From: Reticulitermes lucifugus | Lineage: Eukaryota; Arthropoda; Insecta; Blattodea; Rhinotermitidae | Assembly (NCBI GenBank): GCA_026260175.1 | Contig: JAKCWW010000298.1 | Span: forward strand, 1 to 64,000 | DNA: 64,000 nucleotides | Direction of reading: 5' to 3' | Shown: one piece after another, positions 49,936 through 61,780 of the stretch | Layout of the letters: every line of letters begins with the position of its first letter | Numbering within the stretch: the stretch's first letter is position 1 | Program-made: the position numbers and the translations under genes | Notes under the pieces: generated by a model | What the model saw: only the letters and a program-made list of their open reading frames with translations | Databases searched by the model: none | Told to the model about the DNA's origin: nothing

Positions 49936-50361
49936 ACAACGAAACGTAAACAATAGATAAACTAAGGGCGGTCAGCAGTATTATATTATTTAAAATATAA
50001 ATACCATATTGAATGATCAACAATTTAGAACCTGGTAAATAAAAGTAGATGAAGCTAGTTAAGCTTCCAGCGAAATGAAATTAAAAATTTACTTTATATT
50101 TCAACACGTAATTCACGGATACATATTTAATAACCCAGCACGTAAAAATTCCTAGTCCTTATGTTGGAAGAATAGAAATTAAGGCTTCATCGAAATATTC
50201 CCTATCCTATAAAATCTGTCCGATTGTTAGTAAAACGAATACACTAATCTGGGATGTCACGTTTTACAGTCTGGCATAAATTATTTGAATTTCGAAGTAA
50301 CCTGCTGCCTCCATCCTGAATATGGCCGAAGCAGTTTCCGTCTAAACGTCTGCCAACTTAT
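49936..50361. other. No gene seen
   Basis: May include decayed LINE downstream of the reverse-transcriptase scrap; not recognisable. Confidence 0.4.
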
Positions 50362-50658
50362 AACAATATGTATTTTTTCACCAATTCGTAAACAAATTTA
50401 AAGTAAAATGTACGAAGCTACACAACCGTCCCGACATGTCTCGCTGCGCTAAACACACTAACCTCAGGGGAACACATTGAAAAATGAACATGCAAAAGTA
50501 CACAGCCCAGTTATTAAAATTGTTAAGTGTTCTGTGTTCAGTGTGTTCCCCTGAGGATGCTGTGCTTAGCATATCGAAACATGTCGAGAAGCTTGTGAAG
50601 CTTCGTACACATTATTTTAATTTTGTTTATGAGTTGGTGAAGAAATATGTATTGTTAA
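50362..50658. repeat. Head-to-head inverted pair of hammerhead-like units (HH-4), 297 bp
   Basis: The left arm (50362-50477) and right arm (50541-50658) are inverted copies sharing TGTGTTCCCCTGAGG, ACATGTCG, GCTTCGTACA and the outer CAC-CAA-T..GTAAACAAA part. The right arm has TTCCC, CTGAGGA, a hairpin, GAAA, CATG, TC, GAGAA (50546-50590), with stem I closing apart from one mismatch. The left arm (50429-50471, minus strand) keeps stem I (TCCC/GGGA) but has a changed core. The spacer is 63 bp. Confidence 0.7.
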
Positions 50659-51949
50659 AATACTACGTACACAGAATGGACAATATTAAAGTAGGCCAAA
50701 TTGTTGAAAATTCAGCATTTGTGGAAAGTGAGGTGAACAATAATTTGTGTTAAGTATCTGTTACAACAGGCCATTTTTCTAGAAATTTTATTTTAGGGGA
50801 ACATATTGCCTTTATGAAGCATGTTTGTCAAAGCAGCATATCTCCACAAGGCTTTCCGAACAAAATTCTTTACGCATTTATAGTTATTTTTATGCATACA
50901 CCAGAGGCATGTCGTCATAATCTTCTTATTTCAACTGCAAGGAACAATATAGGATAAGTTGTACCAATAAAGAAATCTTTACATTTGATCACATATGTTT
51001 ACTTAATTTACCTCATTTATGAGTAAGTAGCTTTCCTACTACTCAGGTCTTAAAAATGTGTAACAGGAATATTTTTACTGTGAGATAAAAATGTTTAAAG
51101 GGCGAAAAATTCTGCTTTAACAATGCCTTAGAAAGATATAATGAAACGTGTATTAAATACAGCAGAGAATTATCAAAGTAGCAGTTATAATCAGTGACAA
51201 TAGAGAGTACAAGCTGGACTAAGGTGGCACTGACTATATTTTCCCACGGAAATGGGAATGAGAGACATGAGGTAGGAGACAGGATTCTTTTTACTCAAAG
51301 AAATAATATTAAAAGTTAAGTCTTTAGACTACAGCAACTTTAAATAATATTTGTTTGATAATGGAATGTCTGATAAAAACTAAGCCACATTTACACGTTT
51401 CTACACACCAGCAATGCACTGCGTGGTAATAGCCAGCCTTTTAAAGCAAAGTATAATTTAATATAACATATAACCTTTATCCTTTATAAAGGTTCCGAAG
51501 CCGAAGTGTATGTGTAAAAGAAAATTAAGAAAAATCAAAATATTTTGCTATGTTCATAATATTGGAGTACTGAGACGGTCTACATTGAGCTATCTGATAT
51601 TTCTGTGCGGCCAACCATGCAATCTTTTAAGAACGAATAAGGGCGTCCAAACCGACATTCTTCTGAACCCCTTTATTTGTGTAATGACTCCTCTGTTATA
51701 CTGATAGAGAAGTAAGTTATAAACCATCTAAGCGATACGTACTATTTTTCCATATATTGATTTTAAGAGAGATAGAAAACAACATGATTACAATCATGCA
51801 TCATTAAATTGTGATCATTCATAGTGGGACCAGGCTGATTACTTTAAAGGAAGTAATTCACGTTTGAACTTAATGATATGCAGAAAGTTTATAAATTTTG
51901 CAGTACATAAAATATGCAACACGAAAAGAAATAAGGTAACGTAAATAAA
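50659..51949. other. No gene seen
   Basis: AT-rich spacer. Confidence 0.6.
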
Positions 51950-52044
51950 AGCTCACATTCTCTGGGGGGGGGGGCAAAGAGAGCCCACACGATCTTCCTC
52001 TCATTTACTCTCTCTCTTTCTCTCTGCCCTAGAGAATGTAAGCC
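51950..52044. repeat. Small inverted-repeat element, 95 bp
   Basis: The ends GCTCACATTCTCTGGGG and, on the other strand, GCTTACATTCTCTAGGG are inverted with two differences. The inside holds a poly-G run and CT-rich simple sequence. Possibly a tiny MITE or the end of a larger repeat. Confidence 0.45.
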
Positions 52045-55000
52045 TATGTCAACTTAGTCTTTGTTTACTTGAATCTGAAATATTCGCTTCATCTGAATGC
52101 AAGGACAACTTATCGGGCGATGAATCGAAACAATACGGAATAACACTTGGATGCTTCGGAGGCGTTCCCTGTGTCTGTCATAAGGGACTGATGGAATAAC
52201 ATGCATATTATAGCCGATATGTTAATTAGATCTAATGGAGCCCTGTGCTAATTAGTCGGTATCGTGTCAAAGGGACACGAATGGGCAGAGTCAAGCCGCT
52301 CACTCATCCCACAAGTGACACAGATCAATGTTGCTTAGCGTGGCTGTGACGTAGACTAACTCCAAAAGGTCGTCTACCTAAGAGCTGATCTAATGTGTTC
52401 CGCGACACCGTTAATCCTGTCACTGTAATAATACGATTTATTTCGATTGAAATATTCTCTTTCACTTCTGGGTCACCCCAAAATCTCATTAGTCCTACCT
52501 GTTGGAGACAAAACTTCCGAAAAGTCGGTTTTCATTAAGTGTATCCACGAGACTCAAATCCTGACTTCATAATGATTACTGAATGAGAAACGTGAATATC
52601 ACTGCCATATCCATATCTTATCTGCAGCTACGTATATTTAGTTCATTGGTCTTTGTAATGAAAAGAAGTTGTGTTCTGTGTCACGTACAAACTGAAGCCT
52701 AAGAATCAATTAACGATCTAAACATACCACCTTTCACGAAACACCTAGTACTGGAAACAGGAAATCTCTCTTTTGAGATATAAGTACTGTACATAAAGAA
52801 AAGTGCTGCCAGAGAAACCGGAGAAGGATTTTACGATCAAAGCATATCATCCCATGAGAAAAGCAAAAGAAAGAAGCAGCCGCTTTTAGATTGAATCGAA
52901 AGTATTCACGTATGACGCAAAATAATAGAAAGAATATGCAGGAAATATTACGCCCTATGGGAATTTCAAAATTGTTTTATGTAAAACACAATAATTGCAG
53001 TCCTGTACAAAGAATTATTACTTAGAATAACATACGGTTTCTTTATGTATAATTTGAAATTAATTTGAAGCCGACGAAACCACTGCTTGCTTCCCATTAA
53101 TGTTGGTTGCTTCATGGAATATACCTCATGCAGCTTTCGTCAAAGGGAAGACCAACTATTCGGATCTTGTTTACCAATGGGAACTTTTAAGCTACCACGG
53201 AAATATACAACAAAATTACAAACTACTATTTTAAAAGCTCTAATTTCTGGGTGCTAATATCCCTTTAGAGACTTTACTAAATATGAGATTTCATCTAGTG
53301 ACTACTGACTTCCTGTGATATAATCAGAGTGCAGGTCCTTTTCCTACGCAAATATAAGACATTTCAACTCATTTCTTGACAGAACCTTGTAATTAATAAT
53401 TGCCTGTGTTGAGATAACAAGGTAAGACTCATAATGTGGACTTCTAGGTTATGACAACTTTTACGCTTCGGAGGAGCTCAAGGCCTACATATTTACCGTA
53501 GATTTTTATCCTCAAGCTGGAAGTAGTTTGCTGTAATAAAATCTGGGTACCAGAGAGTCGTAACACAAAAGGCGAAAATATGAATTTTACGTATCGTGAA
53601 TATTCAAAACAATGAGAAGAACCTAGGCTAACCCTATTCGAGACAGGATTTTGAGGGAGCGACTACTTAAAGAAGGATTATTTCTGCAGACATATTATCA
53701 GGAACGTTTTTTCTACATGGAACAAAACGCCAAATAAATTGCAATATTTTTATGTATTTGCAGTCAGCAGACACAATTACGTCTTACGAGACTGAAAATA
53801 TTTCGATACAAAGAAGGCTTATTAAATTTTAAATTTTCGAATATTTCATGTTCACCCCTGTGCTTTGGGGTACAGCTATCTAATCTTAGACGCAGTAACC
53901 ACACAAACTTTAGTGCTTAGTTTTGGCTGTGGCCCAAAAGCCACATTGTGGTTGGCATGTTGCCCCTGCTGTATAAAATGCCAGGAAGGGTGTCAAGGGG
54001 TCTGACCTCACTACGACAATCAGGAGGTCAAACAGAAAGGGCCGCTTTTCACAAATCTTCCCTGTGTCACTTAAATCATAAAAATGACCATTCGGAAGTT
54101 ATTACCCACCCGACGAAGTATGCGATAGCATAAAGATTTGCGGGTCAAACCATGATGTTGGGAAGTGTGCCAGAATGTAATTCATTCGATAAAGTTTCTC
54201 TTTTTTCATGTCCAATGTTATTTTAGTTCCTATTTAGATATAAGAATAAATCTTTTTGGCAAGGTCAATTTAAATTTTGTATTGATAACGGTTTACAGTT
54301 CATTGCTTGTTACTTTTGTAGTAAGGAACATAGGAATTACCGAGTCAGTTCAGACCAGATTAGGTTTACATAGTCTAATTTCTTAGGATTTTATTTCCTC
54401 TAGAGACTTATATGCATAAAACCGTTACACCCCCTATTAATTACAGCCTTTCGGTTTCCGGACCATTTCACACCAAAGTTTCACTCTTTAATTAATATCA
54501 AATTACAACCTTGAATGCTGAAAATTAGGCGCCTCCATCAACGTCTTTGAGCAGGCTACACTTCTGTCTCGGAAATTCAATATGTTTGCATTTCCTTCGT
54601 CTCAAGACAGACACAACAGCCAAAGCAGCAAATTGTTTAGTTCAACTCTTGAAATTCCGATTGCTTGCAAACGTCACAATAGGCAATAGCATCACATTCC
54701 ACTTCTGGAAGCTAAGTCTCCTATCCGCCCAACCGCTTTCTTGGAATGAGATGGGCTTTGGAATTGGTTTCTAAATCGTATGTAAAGAAACACAGCCTTG
54801 TCTGCATGGATCTAGTGTGCTGTTTTTTATTAAGGACTAAGTTTCGGCTGCGCAGAAAATTTGGTTTAATTCACCTTTATAAACTGTTCTGTCAGGGATT
54901 ATGGGTGCTAGTTTGCTGATACCTCTGCTTGTCTGGAAACTTCAGCGTGGCGATATTTTCACACATGCCCTTAGGTACCCCACTAACAAGTCATACCGCT

Positions 55001-56130
55001 CTCGATAACACAGTGCACAATCTTGAGCAACGCATAAGTCATACTGCCCTCTCTATTCGCACAGGTAATATGTCATTATAAACAAGAACACAAGCCTACC
55101 ACAATATAAAGGTTTCTCGTCGAATTTTCAGTGTACTCGTAGTTAAATGCTTCATGACATAAGCCTTAGAATTCCTTGTCATTATATGAAAGAAATGTAG
55201 AGATAAACGGTTATTCTATATAGAGCATTCTGTTAGTAAACTTGAAAATCCCTTGAATATGATGGTTCTTTTGTAAAGATATGAAAAGGAAGACCATATG
55301 TAGACAAGTTTGGATACCTAAAAGGGGATGTAACTGCCTCAGGATTCTTTCTAATCGCGAAATCCTTTGTTAGTTGTGTCAAACCTGTTGGTTTCCCTAT
55401 TCCTTATTGCAGTCACAATAAAAAATATAATCCGATACTTCAAATACGAATTTAAGGAAATGTTTAATATACACGTTTTAAATTAAAGCACATGGAAAAT
55501 ATCCTGACCATGCATAGGCCTGCAACCGTTGTCTAAAAATTGTTTATGTATTTAAAGATTTGTTTGAAATTATATTCGCAGGCTCATTACCCACTTCACT
55601 GCTAAACACGATGTATCTTACATATACTCTCAGCCTCTCTTCTCGATATGCATTTTGTCTGAGGTGAGTGAAATAAATATTTCCCTTATGGTAGTAATTG
55701 TAACTTTAAAAAATGTGAAATGTATCTTAAGTTGGAAAAATATAAGATTAATTTTCCTTAAAGAAGACATGAAAGGTTACTTTACAGATAATATTTTATT
55801 CTTAGCAACTCTTCCAAATACCGTAAATTTTATTCTGCAAACTTATATACGTTTCGTAACAAGAATATTTTTAAACTGAAGTCACTTTAATTATTGGCGT
55901 TTTTAGATGTCAAGCTTGTTCAGAACGTCGGGGAATATTTCAAAATGACACTTGCGAGAATATTCAGCGCACATTGAATGGTATTTGGGATTCTCACTGT
56001 GGTGATTATAAGGATTTCGGTGGCATGGGCTGTGACGCGGTGTAGTAGGTAAGTGGACTCTAGCACTTCACAGGAACCTAACATGGCTTCACATCTGAGA
56101 AGACATAAATCTTCAAGAGCAGAATAAATC
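52045..56130. other. No gene seen
   Basis: 4 kb of short frames. A GC-richer stretch at 53930-54160 with a small TGGCTGTGGCCCAAAAGCCA hairpin is not assigned. Confidence 0.55.
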
Positions 56131-56325
56131 TGGAAACTGTTTCAATATAGTCTTCTCGGGCTTTCAGCCGCGTTAGCTCGTTTAAATGCAATGTTTCGGG
56201 GACTAGCTCCGTCCCCATCCTCAGGCAAAAACTGATTTAACATAAATCAGTTTTGCTGAAAGCCCGAGCAGACTATATTGAATCATGTCGCCGCGAAAGT
56301 TTTAAAACTTATATGGAAACTGTTT
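56131..56325 (-). mobile_element. Short retroelement-like insert with 12-bp direct repeats and a hammerhead-like hairpin
   Basis: The 12-mer TGGAAACTGTTT occurs at 56131-56142 and again at 56314-56325, bracketing 171 bp. Inside, near-perfect inverted arms (56142-56169 and 56255-56282) hold the minus-strand core CTGAGGA, T, GGGGAC/GTCCCC, GAAACATT, GCA (56189-56226). A TGC/GCA stem I is possible. A second small palindrome lies at 56227-56254. The direct repeat looks like a target-site duplication of LINE or Penelope type. Confidence 0.6.
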
Positions 56326-57643
56326 GCTACTATTCATTTCAGAATATTTTTTTGTGTTTGGAGTACACGTAAGTACCTAGGCGTTAAATAAATTTTCCTT
56401 ATATTTTATATCAGTTCCCAACTATGTTTTTCGCACTAAAATATCACACATTGGTGGCTTGATAAAAAGTGCTGAGGAGAATATTTAGATAGAAAATACG
56501 GAAAGAAACAGAAGGAAAATTTTTATAAAAAAAAGCTGTAGGTTTTCTGCTCTTTATTTAATACGGTTATTCTTCGAACACGGATTTAAGGGATAATGTT
56601 TAGAAAAAATGATTTTATGTATTCTAAAGTTAAAAATATGATTTAAATTAAAATTTAAAAAGTTCTTGGGCTTACACAAACTAACAAAATCATAAGCATG
56701 ATCTACTCTCATTTTAAAGGTTAACGGAAAATTGAGGCGGGAGGAATGAGGATTATATGAAACATTGCCTCTGTGGCATTTCAGGCAAACCACAGCACAG
56801 CCCCCATTTCGGAAAAAGACCGGAGGTATAGAACTGTGGTTTATCGAACCGCGATCATTATCAGGAAAAACACTTATAATCGAGAGCGATTTGCCAGGAC
56901 ATAGCCACTGCAGCTAGAATAACCTACTAGTCCAGGATTTGATACCAAAAGGGAACGGACAATCAGATTATAAACGACCATTTAAAAAACGTAATAAACA
57001 TGTACATTAAGAAAAAATAAATTAATTATACATGCTCTTTACAATAACACATTCTGAATACAAATTTCTTCACCCTGGCTTAAACGCTTTTAGTTTATTT
57101 TGCCCTTCTGTGCAGTAACAAGTAATGCAGTAAGTATTAACTTAATTATAACATACAACAACCTGAAATAAGTTTCCCCAAGGGATGTAAGACGAGCTGA
57201 ACAATAAAAGTAAAGCACATGTCGGTGTGCTTCAGATGCGCATGACTTTAGAAGAACAACATGGAATTTAAAATGAAAACTGCAGGCAGGGCACACTCTA
57301 AATTTACCACACACATCTCTCGACGCCTTACCCCACAGAAATGTAAGCTCGCGTTTCTATCTGATGCTCTTCACTAAGGTATGACGCTTTTCATGATTGA
57401 TGTCTGCCGCGTGGTGAAGGAAAGGGATCAATCCGTAATTGAGTCCATGTCGAGACGAATGTGACTGCCATTCCGGCCGTCCTATTGAAGAGACCAGATC
57501 TTGAAAATAACCCTCACGAAAGTGCTAGAGTATAAGGAATACAAGCGCTTGTGAAATAAAATAATTTACATCCACATTCGAATAAAAAGGCTTTAATTGA
57601 AATTGCCGCCAACAACATAATAGTGAGAAATAAAAGCAACGCC
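56326..57643. other. No gene seen
   Basis: AT-rich; short frames. Confidence 0.6.
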
Positions 57644-57976
57644 TTACCCCCTACTTCTAGTATATATCTTATACAGACAAATGTACACTGTTTTATTGCG
57701 ATGTATTTGGGTGTGAGTTGTAGTTGTCGGCATGATTTGTTATACCAAATAGCTGCATTACTTCTATGTAATTTCTCTTTGATGTTTTTGTATTGATAAA
57801 CTTCTTTTGCCTGTCTGGCTATGGNAAACTTTACGTTACTTGTACCGTACATTTTTAATTATATATATCTTATGCAGACAAATGTACACTGTGTTCAGTG
57901 TACATTTGTCTGCATAAGATATATAGAATTAAAAGTGTAAGGTACAAGTAACGTAAAGTTTACCCCTACTTCTAGC
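57644..57976. repeat. Near-perfect 66-bp palindrome inside a direct repeat, next to an N
   Basis: Arms 57826-57891 and 57896-57962 are almost perfectly complementary around TGTT. The inner 30 bases of the left arm recur in direct orientation at 57661-57690. The whole lies between two copies of TACCCC(C)TACTTCTAG (about 57645-57660 and 57961-57976). Position 57825 is N. Confidence 0.85.
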
Positions 57977-58639
57977 TTCGCCAACTCGTCACAAAGAAAC
58001 CTTGAAACCTACAGCTGAAGAATATCACTGCAGAGAGTATAAGAGATATTTGTGCCAGTAGGGTAAGCTAAAGAAAAACTGATGTCAATAGCCAGACTGA
58101 ACTGGCGTAATCGACTTCCCTGTCAACACTAGCCTCCTGTCCACAGGCCTACCAGAGAATGTGAATATCCAGGCGAAGTGCAGTCTTCACCTTTCTTTTG
58201 CATTGGAAAATTCACATAGCTCGCGAAGGTCATAAATTTCATTCATGCTCTTCTTCAAATTAAAGATGCATACTGGTATCTTTGCTTAATAAATAACTAC
58301 AACAGTAACTGTATTTCATGACAAAGAGAGGGAGTCACATGCAGACAAACACAGACACTGCGAATGCCTGGATCTATGGCTCCATCCGTATACTTCTCTT
58401 CCTTTTAAGTTTAAGGACTTGATTATTGTTGCGCACATTGCAGAGCGACACTGTGTCTGATACAGTGTAAGAAAAGATAAGGCTCCTAGTAATGCTTAAA
58501 AACAAAATATCGGGCGCATGCCAGGAATTTCGATTATAAAATATAATTATATATTTTTTGTGTAAATTTTTTGCTGTTTATAAAGGTGTATTTTATAAAT
58601 ATTTTTCTACTTTGGAAAAATTTTTAGGGTTACAAAAGC
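57977..58639. other. No gene seen
   Basis: Nothing recognised. Confidence 0.5.
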
Positions 58640-58790
58640 GGTATTGATTCTCACTTGTAATGGGGGGCACATGGTTCGAGTGCCGTAAAGGCATAGGCAA
58701 GAGCGAGTGAGAATTGTGTTCTCAAAGAGTCATTTCAGGTAAGTGCCATCTCGCTTTTCCGCACATCTTCATCTGTCATCATCCCAGCTT
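58640..58790 (+). repeat. Possible decayed tRNA-derived SINE head
   Basis: GGTTCGAGTGCCG resembles a B box, preceded by a tRNA-like GCGGTATTGATTCTCACTTG. ATTCTCACT is inverted as AGTGAGAAT 50 bp later. No second copy seen. Confidence 0.2.
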
Positions 58791-59473
58791 TTCCTTTTGT
58801 TGCTACGCAACTGCTAAGCTGCTACGTCATAAAATAATCATACTATGAAATACAGAGTGAATGCAAATGTGAAGTTCAGGCGAGTTTAGGGCACCATATG
58901 CAAAAACAACGTGTAAAAGTTCTGTTACACTGTACGGTAACAGTACATTATTACACTCTTGCGGAGAAGGGAACGGAGTTTGTACATACTTTCTGTTTTT
59001 CCGCGCTTACTAATCATGTTAACAGCCGTCGAAATTATGTCACAGAACACAACAGTTATTGCATCCTGTGAATCAAAGAGGAAAAAAGATGTAAAACAAG
59101 TTTTATTTTCGTTTACACGCTGGAACGAAGTCGTTACTTGCAAATGGCGTGACGTTAATTCGACTTGGTGGCGAGTTGGAATCCAACCGACATTGATTTA
59201 TTCACTTGATAACAAGCACTTGTTTGCCCTGTAATTGGAAATATTCGACGCTGACACAGCGCAAGACAATGAAATCAAATGAAGCCCAACTGCAAATTAC
59301 TCCCTGAGAGTATCTGGCTTCAGTGGAATGTGAGCACATTGAAACTCTCGTGTATCACTTGAATCGCGTGACATTTGCTACCACAACTTTAGCTAAGTTA
59401 ATGTAATATATTTTTCTTCTTTTTTATTTTTCCTCTTATTCTTATCATCATCATAATTATCACCACTACCGAA

Positions 59474-59483
59474 ATCATCATCA

Positions 59484-59522
<39 letters not shown>
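59474..59522. repeat. (TCA)/(TTA)n microsatellite
   Basis: ATC triplets passing into ATT triplets. A second TTA run lies at about 59671-59716. Confidence 0.9.
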
Positions 59523-59523
<1 letters not shown>

Positions 59524-59849
59524 ATCTGAAGTTGCAGTGTTTTAGCTGGTTTTCAAAGACTACGGATCACTGACCAAGTAATTTTCCGGTTCTTGGTACT
59601 AATAACCTGGTCCTGGAGGGCTATCATAAATCCAGTAGTTCTGAAAAGAATTCGCCAAACTACAGCCATGGGTTCGATTATTTATTATTGTTATTATTAT
59701 TATTATTAGTATTATTGTTGTTTCCACCGACATATTTAAAGAATTTTCTTTCATCAGTCGTTGTTCGTGTGACTTTTTAGACTTTCACAGCGGTGTACTT
59801 CGTTCTCCTTTCTTATGGAATTTTGTGCTGCAGCACTGGATGATGGGTA

Positions 59850-59953
59850 CACGACTTTGGACAGGCGATTCGTTAAGATGAGGCAACCACGGTGTCTCGA
59901 AACGTCCGGAGAATAAGCATTCAGTGACGCAAAGCAACATCTCAGAGGAGCGG
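59850..59953 (+). repeat. Hairpin element, half copy (family H1)
   Basis: AAGATGAGGCA...TGTCTCGAAACGTCCGG followed by GCATTCAGTGACGCAAAGCA and CTCAGAGGAGCGGAGATTTC. This is the same order as one unit plus terminus of the 35.5-kb element (GTCCCGAAACGTCGG, ACCACTGGACGCTGCG, CCCAGAAGAGCGCAGAT). No inverted partner is seen, so it is a single diverged arm. Confidence 0.55.
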
Positions 59954-60226
59954 AGATTTCGATCACATGTAATGTGTTATCTCTTAAGTATCCTTTTCAA
60001 GGGTTACAATGTAATAATTATAAGAGTAATCACTTATAACATTTTTTCTTTCTTTAACCTGAACTTTTTACTGAATCGTGCTAAGAGTAATGCTTTATTA
60101 TATTCTTTTCAACGTGTCTCTATTCTTCTTTTCATTCATTGTTCCTGTCTGCCTGTACTTGTGCTCTCTCTGTAATCAGCCTAGCGGCTGATTAATAAAT
60201 ATGAAGTACTTTAAAGTAAAATGAAA

Positions 60227-60252
60227 TTATTATCATCATCATCATCATCATC
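60227..60252. repeat. (ATC)n microsatellite
   Basis: Eight or so ATC units. Confidence 0.85.
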
Positions 60253-60394
60253 CATGTTGTTGCTTTCACACTTATTCTTAAAATTTACATTAGGCTAATA
60301 AGGAATGCGTCGGGCTTTCAAAACCATGTATATATAGAACTACAAGCTATTTTACGTTCATGAAGTGTAGCACATCTATGAAGGTAAATTTGTG

Positions 60395-60690
60395 TGCACT
60401 CTATAAGTGGGTACGGATGTGAAATTGCGGTATAGACCCACTCATTATGAACCTCGTCACTATATGTGGGTGACCCGTTAGATTCACGATTCCATCGCTT
60501 TATCACCGGATGGAGAATCCCCCTGAACTCAACAAGGCTGGGTGGCGCGAAAGTCGGTGTTGACGTTTGGGAGGAGAGACAAACACTTTCTCCTGTCGAA
60601 AATCTAACAAAGGCTACGCGGACGTCCAGCCTGCAGCTTAGTCACTATGCTGACAACGCTATTCCGGCTCTGAATTATAGCCAAAGGTCG
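60395..60690 (-). mobile_element. SINE-B-like, minus strand, diverged
   Basis: On the minus strand the head reads CCGGAATAGCGTTGTCAGC, ATAGTGACTAAGCTGCAGGC and TGTTAGATTTTCGACAGGAG, in the order of the SINE-B head at 12.5 kb. The body is decayed. Confidence 0.45.
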
Positions 60691-61639
60691 AGAAAACATT
60701 TTACGAGACCACTGTGCAGTTGGATGCGCATAATTTCAGTTTTCATTTTTCGTCTTGCGGTCTTCACTTAAATGAATGTACTTCAATTGTAGATTCAGTT
60801 TTAATGAAAGTAACTCATGTTACATACTATCTATACACACTGCGTAAACTGGGAATTAATTGTTCTGTCTTTTATTTCTTTAATAACTCACTGCGTCGAA
60901 AAATTAAAAGGAAGTTACAGGTATCAATGAGCTACTTGACTTAAACCATCTCTCATATCATAAATTGAAAAAATGAGCCGTGTTGAAAGGAATTCATGAA
61001 TTTGATGTAATTAAGAATTTGTATTCTACATATAAGAAATATTTCTCCAGATATATCTAATGTCAAATTTCATCTAAATCCTTTATTTTTTCTGATAACA
61101 TTTCCGGACAGAAACTACCTTTATACCACGGGTTCATTTTACGTAAACCTCAAAACAATTATCGCGTTTTAAAACAACATTCTTTATAGTAATTAATTTT
61201 TTGACATAATTTAAGATAATATCGTTTGGAAATTTTCTTCTTCCTGATTATTCTAGGCCCATTAGAAACAATTGATTGCACAAGCTAGTATATTTCTGCA
61301 ATGAAGTAACACTACCACCGATGAATGCGCTGTAATTTTAATAAAGTTCTAATGTGTGGTTCTGGGGATAGAGATATAGCCAGTGGAACCTCCCTATGCC
61401 AGTCTTCTATGAAAATATTTCCTGATTTATATTTCACTGCCCCTTAGTTTCTCATTCTCTGCAAAACCTTAATTGGATACTGAATGCCCTTAGCGTAAAA
61501 TGGTGTCACTTTGCATTGCAGTAATTTAAAAAATTGTGTTTTTTTTGCTTCTCACAACTCACTTCCTTCACATTAGTTTTCTGAAAACACGAACCAGCTC
61601 TCCTAAAGTCTATCGTACCAAATATATCAAATACAAATA
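60691..61639. other. No gene seen
   Basis: AT-rich; short frames. Confidence 0.6.
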
Positions 61640-61780
61640 AAAGCAATCCCTTTAAAGGGCTGGACAGTCCTTGAGGTTTCCAGGAGGTTGAGACTCCCAG
61701 ATTTCAAGACAATCGGCACATGAATGTGGTAAGATTATCAGCCCTAAGCACCGGCCATATTTACCCCCCAGGAAATCTAA
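61640..61780 (-). mobile_element. SINE-C fragment, minus strand
   Basis: AAAGCAATCCCT, CAGGAGGTTGAG..TCCCAGATTTCAAGA, CGGCACATGAA and CAGCCCTAAGCACCGGCC all recur in order at 5645-5780. The head is missing. Confidence 0.6.

Noticed and set aside
52499-52535. GGAGACAAAACTTCCGAAAA hairpin
   Set aside because: The first box is too altered and stem II only three pairs; not counted as a family member.
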